Assembly (NCBI GenBank): GCA_036504815.1
Contig: DASXUN010000003.1
Span: forward strand, 1 to 64,000
DNA: 64,000 nucleotides
From: Gemmatimonadaceae bacterium
GTDB lineage: Bacteria; Gemmatimonadota; Gemmatimonadetes; Gemmatimonadales; Gemmatimonadaceae
Direction of reading: 5' to 3'
Of this stretch, positions 38,102 through 46,105 are shown in pieces. Below the pieces are notes generated by a model. That model did no database searches. It saw only the letters and a list, made by a program, of their open reading frames with translations, and was not told the DNA's origin. The translations under genes were made by a program, and so were the position numbers. Within the stretch, counting starts at the first letter, position 1. Every line of letters begins with the position of its first letter.

Positions 38102-38805
38102 TCGGCCGGCTGCGCGGCGCGCGCGCGAAGGCATCGCGCGACGCGGGGCAGCTGGCGCTGGAGTTCACCGCGGCGCCGAGGAGTGGCGCCGAGCTGCTGC
38201 TGCGGCTGCACGCCCTGGGACTGCGTGGCGTGCGGGCGATCACGCTGACGCGGAACCGTTCGGTGATGGTGAGCCTCACCGACGGGACGCTCCGGCTGCA
38301 TCGCGCCTTCCTCGTCGCCCCCGAGGCGGTGCACCGCGCCATCGTGCGCTTCCTGATGTCGCCGCGTCGCCCCGACCGGCTTGCCGCGCGGCGAGTGCTG
38401 CTCGCATATCCGGTGAGCGAGGAAGACCGCCGAGCGCCGCGGGTGCCGGAGCGGACGCATCCCGACGACGAGGGGATCGCGGCGAAGCTGGCGGAGTGGC
38501 ATGCCCGGTACAATGCGGAGCGGTTCGGCGGCGCGCTCAAGCGGGTGGCGGTGCGGGTGTCGCGACGGATGCGTGCGCGGCTGGGGCACTACGCACCGGC
38601 GCAACACGGCCGGCCGGCGGAGATCGCCATCTCGAGGCGCCACCTGCGTCGCCACGGTTTCGCCGACGCACTGGAGACGCTGTTGCACGAGATGGTGCAT
38701 CAATGGCAGGACGAACAGGGGCATCCGCTGGGGCACGACCGGCGGTTCCGCGAGAAGGCGCGGGCGGTGGGGATTGCGGGGCGGGCGAAGCGGGAAGTCG
38801 ATTAA
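38083..38805 (+). CDS. SprT-like zinc metallopeptidase-type protein
   Basis: A 240-residue protein from the GTG at 38083 (MGLRALIGRLRG); the frame is open further upstream but there it is a shadow of the phosphoesterase. The C-terminal half has the SprT-like region with HEMVHQWQDEQGHPLGHD (about 203), giving two zinc His and the general base Glu, and a third His later. AEWHARYNAERFGG precedes it. SprT relatives cleave DNA-protein crosslinks or are of unknown role in bacteria. The N-terminal 110 residues (LRGVRAITLTRNRSVMVSL) are beta-rich and unassigned. Confidence 0.8.
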   Translation: MGLRALIGRLRGARAKASRDAGQLALEFTAAPRSGAELLLRLHALGLRGVRAITLTRNRSVMVSLTDGTLRLHRAFLVAPEAVHRAIVRFLMSPRRPDRLAARRVLLAYPVSEEDRRAPRVPERTHPDDEGIAAKLAEWHARYNAERFGGALKRVAVRVSRRMRARLGHYAPAQHGRPAEIAISRRHLRRHGFADALETLLHEMVHQWQDEQGHPLGHDRRFREKARAVGIAGRAKREVD

Positions 38806-38810
38806 CACCG

Positions 38811-38850
38811 AGTACGACAGAGAACGACAGAGTACGACAGAGTGCGGCAG
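38811..38850. repeat. Four exact-register 10-bp repeats (AGTACGACAG)
   Basis: AGTACGACAG, AGAACGACAG, AGTACGACAG and AGTGCGGCAG fill the gap between the SprT-like gene and the symporter gene. This is a different unit and period from the heptamers. Confidence 0.75.
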
Positions 38851-38875
38851 TCTCTCACGGACGGATGAGCCACCT

Positions 38876-40687
38876 ATGACCCTTGCACGCATCGACTGGT
38901 TCATCGTCGCGGTCTACTTCCTGCTGAGCCTTGGCGTCGGGCTCATGTTCACCCGGCGGGCGTCGCGCTCCACGGAGAACTACTTCCTCGCCGGGCGCAC
39001 GGTACCGTGGTGGCTGGCCGGCGTTTCGATCGTCGCCACGACGTTTGCGTCCGACACGCCGCTGCTCGTCACCGGCATCACGGCGCGCGGCGGCATCGCG
39101 GGGAACTGGATCTGGTGGGCGTTCGTGCTGTCGGGAATGCTCACGGTCTTCTTCTTCGCCCGCCTCTGGCGCCGCTCGGGCGTGATGACCGACGTCGAGT
39201 TCGTCGCCATCCGCTACTCGGGCCGCCCGGCGCACTTCTTGCGCATCTTCCGCGCCGTCTACCTCGGCCTGCCCATCAACGCCATCATCGGCGGCGCGGT
39301 GACGCTGGGGATGATCAAGGTTCTCAAGTCCACCACGGGCATCGACGAGTGGACGGCGGTGCTGGTCTGCATTGCGGTGACGGCACTGTACTCGACGCTC
39401 GGCGGTTTCATGGGCGTGCTGTGGACCGACTTCTTCCAGTTCCTGCTTGCCATGGCGGGATCGGTGGCGCTGGCGGTCTTCGCCGTGGGCGCGGTCGGCG
39501 GACTGAGTGGGCTCCAAAGTGGACTGGTGCAGGTGCACGGCGATGCGGCCACGTCGCTCCTGACCTTCTTTCCGCGCACGGACGGCGCGTACCTGCCGCT
39601 CATCACGCTGGCCGTCTTCCTCTCGGTGCAGTGGTGGTCGGCCGTCTATCCCGGCGCCGAGCCGGGGGGCGGGGGCTACGTGGCCCAGCGGATGTTCGCC
39701 TCGAAGGACGAGAAGTCGTCGCTTCTGGCCGTGCTGTCGTTCAACATCCTGCACTACACCGTGCGGCCGTGGCCGTGGATTCTCACCGGGCTCGCGTCCA
39801 TGGTGTTCTACGCCGGGAACGCCGCGGTCACGGCCGATCCCGAGCTGGGCTACGTCAAGATGATGACTGACGTCCTGCCGCACGGATGGCGCGGCGTGAT
39901 GCTCGCCGCGTTTGGCGCGGCCTACATGTCCACCATTTCCACCCAGCTCAACTGGGGGGCGTCGTACCTCGTCAATGACCTGTACCGGCCATACATACGG
40001 AAGGACGCGAGCGAGCAGCACTACGTGGCCATCTCGCGCGTGGCCTCCGTCATCATCATGGTCCTCAGCGCACTCGTCGCGCTCCGGCTCGGGCGGGTGA
40101 CGCGCGCGCTCGACATCCTGCTGTCCATCGGGGCAGGCACGGGCCTTGTCTTCATTCTCCGTTGGTACTGGTGGCGCGTGAGTGCGTGGTCGGAGCTCTC
40201 GGCCATGGTGGCGGCGACCGCGACGTCGCTCATCCTGCAACTGGCGGTGGGTCCGGAGGGACTCGGACTCGGCACGACCGGGCGCGATTCGCAGATCTTC
40301 TTTGCCTATTCGATCCTCATCACCACGGCGGTGGTGACCGTCGTCTGGCTGACGGTGACGTTCGTGACCCCGCCCACCGACGAGCAAACGCTGGTGTCCT
40401 TCTTCCGGCGGACGCGCCCCTCGCGCCGGGGGTGGGAACACATTGCGGCGCTCGCCCCGGACGTACAGGTTGAGCGCACCGGCTGGGTGCCGCTTGGACA
40501 ATGGGTGCTGGGTTGCCTCACCGTCTACCTGTCGCTCTTCGGGATCGGTGAGTTGCTGCTTGGCGGTTCGATCCGTGGCCTCCTGCTCATTGCGGCCTCA
40601 CTACTGTGCGGATGGGGCATCCTCCATTCGTTGCGCGACCGTGAGGCGCTGCCGCCGTCTGCCACGCCTGACTCCTCAGTGCCATGA
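38876..40687 (+). CDS. Sodium:solute symporter heading the corrinoid methyltransfer operon
   Basis: A 603-residue SSS carrier with about 13-14 helices. ARIDWFIVAVYFLLSLGVGL, FASDTPLLVTG, LGGFMGVLWTDFFQFLLAMA and QWWSAVYPGAEPGGGGYVAQRM are typical and match the paralog at 21367. Its stop overlaps the ATG of the corrinoid protein, so it is translated with a cobalamin methyl-transfer system. That suggests the solute could be the methyl donor (for example a methylated amine or methoxylated compound). Substrate cannot be read from sequence. Confidence 0.88.
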   Translation: MTLARIDWFIVAVYFLLSLGVGLMFTRRASRSTENYFLAGRTVPWWLAGVSIVATTFASDTPLLVTGITARGGIAGNWIWWAFVLSGMLTVFFFARLWRRSGVMTDVEFVAIRYSGRPAHFLRIFRAVYLGLPINAIIGGAVTLGMIKVLKSTTGIDEWTAVLVCIAVTALYSTLGGFMGVLWTDFFQFLLAMAGSVALAVFAVGAVGGLSGLQSGLVQVHGDAATSLLTFFPRTDGAYLPLITLAVFLSVQWWSAVYPGAEPGGGGYVAQRMFASKDEKSSLLAVLSFNILHYTVRPWPWILTGLASMVFYAGNAAVTADPELGYVKMMTDVLPHGWRGVMLAAFGAAYMSTISTQLNWGASYLVNDLYRPYIRKDASEQHYVAISRVASVIIMVLSALVALRLGRVTRALDILLSIGAGTGLVFILRWYWWRVSAWSELSAMVAATATSLILQLAVGPEGLGLGTTGRDSQIFFAYSILITTAVVTVVWLTVTFVTPPTDEQTLVSFFRRTRPSRRGWEHIAALAPDVQVERTGWVPLGQWVLGCLTVYLSLFGIGELLLGGSIRGLLLIAASLLCGWGILHSLRDREALPPSATPDSSVP

Positions 40688-41337
40688 CGGATCTCCATGC
40701 ACTCGCGCAGCACCTCATCGACGGTCACGATGCCGACGTGGCGCGCCTCACGCGCGAAGCGCTCGATGCCGGCCAGGCGCCGGCCGACATTCTCGAGCAG
40801 GGGCTGATCGCCGGTATGCAGGTGGTGGGCGAACGCTTCCGCGACAACATCATCTTCGTGCCTGAGGTGTTGGTGGCGGCGCGCGCGATGAAAGCGGGGC
40901 TCGCCCACCTTGAACCGGTCCTCGCCGCCTGCGGCATCGAGCCGGTCGGGACCTTCGTCATTGGAACGGTCAAGGGCGATATCCACGACATCGGCAAGAA
41001 CCTGGTCGGGATGATGCTCAGGGGCGCCGGCTTCAAGGTCGTTGACCTGGGCGTCAACACGCCGCTCGCGAAGTTCGAGGCCGCCATCGCCGAGCACCGT
41101 CCGGAGATCGTCGGCATGTCGGCGCTGCTGACGACGACCATGGGGCAGATGAAGGTCAACATCGACGCCTTCCGTGCGGCGGGGCACCTCGAGCGCATGC
41201 GCGTGATGGTGGGCGGCGCCGCGGTCTCGGAAGACTACGCGATGTCGATCGGCGCGCACGGGCACGGCAAGGACGCCCCGTCCTCGGTGACCGGCGCCCT
41301 CGCGCTGCTGGCCGAGGTGAAGGCGACGCGCCGGTGA
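40684..41337 (+). CDS. Corrinoid-binding methyltransferase protein (MtbC/MetH B12-domain type)
   Basis: A 217-residue cobalamin carrier. The N-terminal helical cap (LTREALDAGQAPADILEQGLIAGMQVVGERF, described in parts) has the family pattern EVLVAARAM. The B12 motif GDIHDIGKN gives the axial His at about 101, followed by VDLGV and later MSALLTTTM and VMVGGAAVSE. It shuttles a methyl group between two methyltransferases as methyl-Co(III). The start overlaps the symporter stop and its stop overlaps the activator start. Length is normal for stand-alone corrinoid proteins. Confidence 0.93.
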   Translation: MTDLHALAQHLIDGHDADVARLTREALDAGQAPADILEQGLIAGMQVVGERFRDNIIFVPEVLVAARAMKAGLAHLEPVLAACGIEPVGTFVIGTVKGDIHDIGKNLVGMMLRGAGFKVVDLGVNTPLAKFEAAIAEHRPEIVGMSALLTTTMGQMKVNIDAFRAAGHLERMRVMVGGAAVSEDYAMSIGAHGHGKDAPSSVTGALALLAEVKATRR

Positions 41338-43001
41338 GCGTCCGCATCCGGTTTCTTCCGGAGGATCGGTCCACGGTGTCGGACGGGCCGGTGGACCTCT
41401 TCCTTGCCGCCGCGCAGTGCGACATCTGGACCGAGCAGCCGTGCGGCGCGCGGCTGGCGTGCGGCAAGTGTCGCGTGCGGGTGGTGCACGGCGTCGCGAG
41501 GGTGACGACGGCCGATGAACGGTTGCTGACAGCCGCCGAACGTTCGGACGGCTGGCGACTGGGCTGCCAGTTGACGCTCGAGACGGACACGACGCTGCTG
41601 ATCCCGCCGCAGTCGCGCAGCACCGCGGCCAAGTCGTTCGGCGATGCCGCACTGTTCGCGGACGGCATTGAACCGACATTCACGGCGGCGGCCTCGTCGG
41701 CAGGAGCGGGCGCCGAGGATGGAACGCCTTTGTATGGCGTCGCGGTGGACATCGGCTCCACGTCGCTGGCGGCCGCGCTCGTGAACCTCCGCACCGGCGC
41801 GGTACACGGCACGACCTCGCGCGTGAATCCGCAGGTGCGCTACGGCGCCGACGTGATTGCCCGCATTCACCACGCCCAGGAACACGCGGACGGCAACGGG
41901 CAGTTGCACGCCTGTGTGGTGCAGGCCATCGGTTCCATGATCGCCGACCTGACGGTACCCGGGCCGGTGGACGCGTCGCAGGTGATTGCCGTGGCCTGCG
42001 CCGGCAACGCGACCATGACCCACGCCGCCGTTGGCGCCGACATCACCCCGCTGGGCCAGGCGCCGTATTGCGGATCGTTCACCCAAGAGGTCCGGCAATC
42101 CGCGCGATCGTTCGGGTGGCCGGTAAGCGCGGACGCCACGGCGCTGTTCCTGCCGATGGTCGGGCATCATATCGGAGGCGACACGGTCGGCGCGATGCTG
42201 GCCTGCGGCCTCGATCGCGCCGAGGGATGGCAGCTTCTCATCGACCTCGGCACCAACACCGAAGTCGTGCTCGGCAGCACGCGAGGATTGTTTGCCACCT
42301 CCACGGCGGCGGGCCCGGCCTTCGAGGGGGCGAACATCGAACACGGCATGCGCGCCGCGCCGGGGGCAATCGACCGCGTGCGCGTGCTCGCCAACGGCCG
42401 GTTGGTGGTCGGAACCGTCGCCAACCAGCCAGCGCGCGGCATCTGCGGCAGCGGGCTGATCGATGCCGTCGCCGAACTCCATCGCGCCGGCGTGATCGCC
42501 GACAGCGGCTACCTGCGGAGCCGCGCCGAATGCGAGGCCGCCAGCGTGCACACGGCGCTGTTGGGACGGATCATCGAAGAGCCGGCGGCGCCCGGGGCCC
42601 AGCGACGCGTGCGGCTTGACCGCGATGTGACGCTCAGCGCGCAAGATGTACGGCAACTCCAGCTCGTGAAGGGATCCATCGCGGCAGGAATCGCCCTCGT
42701 CCTCGCGCACGCCGGTGTGCGCGCCGACGCGATCGACGCCATCCACATTGCCGGAGCCTTCGGGAGCTTCGTGCGCAAGGAGTCGGTGCAGGCGATCGGA
42801 CTCGTGCCGGCCATCGATCCCGAACGCGTTCACTTCGTGGGGAATGCGGCTGGCGTGGGCACGCGGATGGTGCTGGTGGACGCGCGCCTGCGCGAACGGG
42901 CGCGCCGGATCGCCGAACAGTGCGCCTATCTCGAGCTCGCCGGGCACCCCGATTACCAGGACGCGTTCGTCGCGGCCATCCCCCTCGGAGAGCGGCCGTG
43001 A
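41334..43001 (+). CDS. RACE-type reductive activator of corrinoid protein (2Fe-2S plus ASKHA domain)
   Basis: A 555-residue ATP-dependent activator that returns inactive Co(II) to Co(I). The N-terminal ferredoxin domain has the plant-type set C37, C43, C46 (PCGARLACGKC) and C78 (WRLGCQL). A linker leads to the actin-like part: YGVAVDIGSTSLAAALV (about 135), LIDLGTNTEVVL (about 305), GICGSGLIDAVAEL and AGAFGSFVRKESVQAIG. This is the DUF4445/RamA-like layout that serves O-demethylases and split methionine synthases. The GTG start overlaps the corrinoid gene. It supports the idea that the cobalamin here is used catalytically and gets oxidised at times. Confidence 0.92.
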   Translation: MSVRIRFLPEDRSTVSDGPVDLFLAAAQCDIWTEQPCGARLACGKCRVRVVHGVARVTTADERLLTAAERSDGWRLGCQLTLETDTTLLIPPQSRSTAAKSFGDAALFADGIEPTFTAAASSAGAGAEDGTPLYGVAVDIGSTSLAAALVNLRTGAVHGTTSRVNPQVRYGADVIARIHHAQEHADGNGQLHACVVQAIGSMIADLTVPGPVDASQVIAVACAGNATMTHAAVGADITPLGQAPYCGSFTQEVRQSARSFGWPVSADATALFLPMVGHHIGGDTVGAMLACGLDRAEGWQLLIDLGTNTEVVLGSTRGLFATSTAAGPAFEGANIEHGMRAAPGAIDRVRVLANGRLVVGTVANQPARGICGSGLIDAVAELHRAGVIADSGYLRSRAECEAASVHTALLGRIIEEPAAPGAQRRVRLDRDVTLSAQDVRQLQLVKGSIAAGIALVLAHAGVRADAIDAIHIAGAFGSFVRKESVQAIGLVPAIDPERVHFVGNAAGVGTRMVLVDARLRERARRIAEQCAYLELAGHPDYQDAFVAAIPLGERP

Positions 43002-43234
43002 CCGAGGCGGAACGCACGCGGGCGGCGTTCGCGGCGCTTCAGGCGGTGCTGCGTGACGTGGCGTCGAACGTGGCCGGGAGGATCGAAGAACGCTGTCCGT
43101 ATCGGGCGCGCGACGAGCGCTGTACGTTTGCCGGCGGATGCGTCAACCAGCGCCGCGAGGCGCGACCGAACGCCGAGGATGGATGCTGGATCAGGTGCGG
43201 CGGCGATCAGCAGCTGCGGAGGCGGGGCGAATGA
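42998..43234 (+). CDS. Small Cys-rich protein of the corrinoid operon, unknown
   Basis: A 78-residue protein that starts at a GTG overlapping the activator stop and ends overlapping the next ATG, so it is a true part of the operon. An N-terminal helix (ERTRAAFAALQAVLRDVA) leads to a Cys-rich tail: ERCPYRARDERCTFAGGCVN and DGCWIRCGGDQQL. The five Cys (33, 42, 48, 63, 67) could hold an Fe-S cluster or zinc. I know no family. An electron donor to the activator or a metal chaperone for the zinc methyltransferases are possible roles. Confidence 0.7.
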   Translation: MTEAERTRAAFAALQAVLRDVASNVAGRIEERCPYRARDERCTFAGGCVNQRREARPNAEDGCWIRCGGDQQLRRRGE

Positions 43235-44436
43235 ACGGTCGAGAACGGATGGAGGCCGCGATGCGGCTCGGCGTTCCCGACCGCGTTCCCGTGATGTGCC
43301 AGCTCGCGCTCGGGCACTACTTCCTGCACTCGGGGCTCGACGCCATCGAGATCTGGCACGACACGCCAACCTTCGCCGAGGCGCTCATCCGGCTGCAGCA
43401 GCGCTACGGCTTTGACGGCATCCTGATCAACCTGCCGGGGCGCGACCCGGCGTGGCGCACGGCGATCGCCAGGATCGATGTCCACGGTGACGAGCGGATC
43501 ATCACCTGGAAGAACGGGTGGTACACGGCGGCGCCGCACGACGACAATCCGCACGTCTACCAGGCCGACGGCACGCGGCACTTCCCGGCCTTCGAGGAGA
43601 TCGACCCCGACCGGCTGTTCTATGCGGAACCGCACGACGTCTCCGGCATCACGCATCCGTATTCGTGGGGTTTTGGCGGCGAGCCGGCCGAACCAGGGCC
43701 GGAATTCTTTCCGCCGTGGCATTACGGCACCATCCGAGAAGTCGTGCGCCGGGTCGGACGCGACGTGTCGGTGCATGGCGAGATCTTCTCACCGTTCGCG
43801 CAGTTCATGGAGTTGCTCGATTACACGAACGGCCTGATGGCGCTGATGGATGATCCTGCGAAGGTGCGTGCCTGCCTGGACCGCCTCGCGGACGGCGCCA
43901 TCGAACTCGGCTGCGGCCAGGTGCGGGCGGGGGCGCACGCCGTGCTCATCTCGTCGGCGTTCGCGGGGGCCGGACTGATCTCGCGCGATCACTATGCGCA
44001 GTTCGTGCTGCCGTACGAGCGCAAGGTCATCGATGCGATCCATGCGCGGCATGACGTTCCCATCTACACGCACACGTGCGGCGCCATCGGCGACCGGCTC
44101 GACCTGATGGAGGCGACGCACACGCAAGGCATCGACACCCTCGATCCGCCGCCACTCGGCACGGTGGAGCTGGCCGAGGCCGTGCGGCAGGTGAAGGGCC
44201 GAATGTTCATCAAGGGGAACCTCGATCCGGTGAGCACCGTGCTGTTCGGCACGCCAGACGACGTGCGGGCCGCGGCGCGTGAGCGGTTGCGCATCGCCGG
44301 GCCCGGCGGCGGCTATATCCTGAGCACGGCCTGCTCGGTCTCGCCGGCGGCGCCGCCGGAGAACATCGCGGTGCTGCGCGAGGCGGTGGACGCGTGGGGC
44401 CAGTATGACGGCGCCACGGGGGGACTTCGCGAATGA
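43231..44436 (+). CDS. MtaA/UroD-family zinc-dependent corrinoid methyltransferase
   Basis: A 401-residue TIM-barrel protein of the uroporphyrinogen decarboxylase superfamily. The zinc motif of the methyltransferase branch is present: YTHTCGAIGDRL (His and Cys near 280-282) and TACSVSPAAPPEN (Cys near 367). MEAAMRLGVPDRVPVM is a typical start and FIKGNLDPVSTVLFGTP a typical late strand. It sits between a corrinoid protein with activator and a homocysteine methyltransferase, so methyl transfer is far more likely than haem synthesis. It may load the corrinoid from a methyl donor. Known members act in either direction with thiols or methoxy compounds. The ATG overlaps the Cys-rich gene. Confidence 0.88.
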   Translation: MNGRERMEAAMRLGVPDRVPVMCQLALGHYFLHSGLDAIEIWHDTPTFAEALIRLQQRYGFDGILINLPGRDPAWRTAIARIDVHGDERIITWKNGWYTAAPHDDNPHVYQADGTRHFPAFEEIDPDRLFYAEPHDVSGITHPYSWGFGGEPAEPGPEFFPPWHYGTIREVVRRVGRDVSVHGEIFSPFAQFMELLDYTNGLMALMDDPAKVRACLDRLADGAIELGCGQVRAGAHAVLISSAFAGAGLISRDHYAQFVLPYERKVIDAIHARHDVPIYTHTCGAIGDRLDLMEATHTQGIDTLDPPPLGTVELAEAVRQVKGRMFIKGNLDPVSTVLFGTPDDVRAAARERLRIAGPGGGYILSTACSVSPAAPPENIAVLREAVDAWGQYDGATGGLRE

Positions 44437-45314
44437 CCGAGCGGCTGCTCGACGCACTGCGCCGCGGCGCCACGTTCATCGGCGACGGCGGCATGGGGAC
44501 CGAGTTGCAGCGCGCCGGGCTCGAGGCCGGCGGGTGCGGCGATGCGTGGAACCTGACGCACCCCGAGGAGGTGCAGGCAATCCACCGGCGCTACGTCGAG
44601 GCCGGCGCCGAGGTCATCCTGACGAACACGTTCGGCACGAACCGTTTCGTCCTCTCGCGCTACGACCTTGAGGGGCGTGCGGCGGACATCGCGCGCGCGG
44701 CGGCGATCAACGCCCGCGCGGCGGCGGAGAAGCGCGCGTATGTGCTGGGTGATATCGGGCCGTGCGGTGGCTTTCTCGAGCCGCTCGGCGACATCGGCGT
44801 CGCCGATCTCGCCACGACGTGGCGCGAAGTCATCGCGGCGATGCTCGATGAAGGCGTGGACGGCATCCTGTTCGAGACGATGACTGCGGTTGACGAGATC
44901 ACGCTCGGCATTCGCGTGGCGCGCGAGCTTGGCGCGCCGCTGGTGGCCGCCTCGATGGCGTACGACCCGGTGCGCGGCGGCGGCTTCAAGACGATGATGG
45001 GCGTGTCGCCGGCGGATGGCGCGCGCAGTTGTCTCGCGGCGGGGGCCGACGTGGTGGGGGCGAACTGCGGGCGGATGGAGCCCGAGGAGTTTGCGTCCGT
45101 CGCGATCGAGATCCGCGGGAGCACGGAGGCGCCCATCATCCTGCAGCCGAACGCCGGGCAGCCTCGGCTCGTAGGCGATACGATCGTCTACCCGCGTGAT
45201 CCGGTGTCGCTCGCGCCGGCGCTTGTGGCGCTGACACCCCACGCGGCGATCGTCGGCGGCTGCTGCGGCACGACCCCGTTGCATATCCGGGCCCTCGCCG
45301 ACGCGCTGGGGTAG
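44433..45314 (+). CDS. Homocysteine S-methyltransferase domain protein (MetH N-terminal type)
   Basis: A 293-residue stand-alone homocysteine methyltransferase. FIGDGGMGTELQRAGL and NLTHPEEVQAIHRRYVEAGA are the start of the MetH first domain; the zinc Cys are in VGANCGRM (about 208) and GGCCGTTPLHI (about 278). It lacks the folate, B12 and reactivation domains, which are instead the separate upstream proteins. It should accept a methyl group from the corrinoid protein and form methionine. ATG overlaps the previous stop, and the operon ends here. No terminator is obvious in the 180 bases that follow. Confidence 0.9.
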   Translation: MTERLLDALRRGATFIGDGGMGTELQRAGLEAGGCGDAWNLTHPEEVQAIHRRYVEAGAEVILTNTFGTNRFVLSRYDLEGRAADIARAAAINARAAAEKRAYVLGDIGPCGGFLEPLGDIGVADLATTWREVIAAMLDEGVDGILFETMTAVDEITLGIRVARELGAPLVAASMAYDPVRGGGFKTMMGVSPADGARSCLAAGADVVGANCGRMEPEEFASVAIEIRGSTEAPIILQPNAGQPRLVGDTIVYPRDPVSLAPALVALTPHAAIVGGCCGTTPLHIRALADALG

Positions 45315-45356
45315 CGCGCCTCAGCACGTCAGTAGAATTGCCGCGCGTAGAATCAG

Positions 45357-45376
45357 GCAAATACCCGCGCAAATAC
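45357..45376 (+). promoter_or_regulatory. Direct repeat GCAAATAC ahead of the cytochrome operon
   Basis: GCAAATAC occurs at 45357-45364 and 45369-45376, 12 bases apart, in an AT-richer patch (to TGGATATTTCC) of the 182-bp gap between the methyltransfer operon and the tetraheme cytochrome gene. The spacing suits a tandem-binding regulator. A GCACGC/GCGTGC hairpin lies about 75 bases further on. Only a pattern. Confidence 0.3.
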
Positions 45377-45496
45377 TGGATATTTCCCTACGGCGTCGTC
45401 GCGTCCCGCCCGTAGCGTAAGCTCATTCTGCTGGCTCCCCCTTCCTGAGGCACGCTGTTGCGGCGGCGTGCGACCGTTTTGCCGTGGGGATACACA

Positions 45497-46105
45497 ATGC
45501 GGATGAGACCAGTCCGGCTGACCATGGCCGGTGCAGCGGTGGCACTGATGCTTGCCGCGGCCTGCCGCCCCGTGGAGGATCATGGGGCGCGGTGGAGCAA
45601 GGCCAGAGGGCCCGCGGCGGTCAAGCCGGCCGAACCGTCGCCCGCGACCAAGGGCGCCAAGGCGACGGAGGTCGCCCGGACGGCGGCGCTGTATCCGGTG
45701 GCACCACCCCCATTCTCGGATGGCGTCTTCCCGTGCTCGGAATGCCACGGCAAGACCGACGTCGTCAACCGGACGCCCCATCCGGTGGAGTTCCACGAAG
45801 ACATCGTGCTGCACCACGATGAGAAGAACCGCTGGTGCCTCGACTGCCACGACGCGCAGAACCGCGACAAGCTCCATCTGGCCGACGGCCGGCTGATCGA
45901 CTTCACCGAGTCGTATCGCCTGTGCGGGCAGTGTCACGGCCCGACTCTGCGGAACTGGAAGGCGGGCGAGCACGGCAAGCGCACGGGGTCGTGGAACGGC
46001 GCCAAGCAGTACCTACTGTGCGCCAACTGCCACAGTCCGCACTCGCCGCATTTCAAGCCGATCAAGCCGAAGCCCGCCCCCATGCGGCAGGAGGCGATCA
46101 AATGA
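45497..46105 (+). CDS. Tetraheme c-type cytochrome lipoprotein
   Basis: A 202-residue exported electron carrier. The signal ends in a lipobox (ALMLAAAC), so it is membrane-tethered outside the cytoplasm. Haem motifs are CSECH (about 76), CLDCH, CGQCH and CANCH, four in all, with extra His (HPVEFHEDIVLHHDE) as distal ligands, typical of NrfB/cytochrome c3-like proteins. It overlaps the Fe-S protein gene by ATGA and starts a three-gene redox module. The start ATG at 45497 (MRMRPVRL) gives the best signal peptide. Confidence 0.9.
   Translation: MRMRPVRLTMAGAAVALMLAAACRPVEDHGARWSKARGPAAVKPAEPSPATKGAKATEVARTAALYPVAPPPFSDGVFPCSECHGKTDVVNRTPHPVEFHEDIVLHHDEKNRWCLDCHDAQNRDKLHLADGRLIDFTESYRLCGQCHGPTLRNWKAGEHGKRTGSWNGAKQYLLCANCHSPHSPHFKPIKPKPAPMRQEAIK

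Noticed and set aside
43231-44436. Uroporphyrinogen decarboxylase for haem synthesis
   Set aside because: The zinc-binding His-x-Cys and distant Cys of the methyltransferase branch are present and all neighbours are corrinoid genes.
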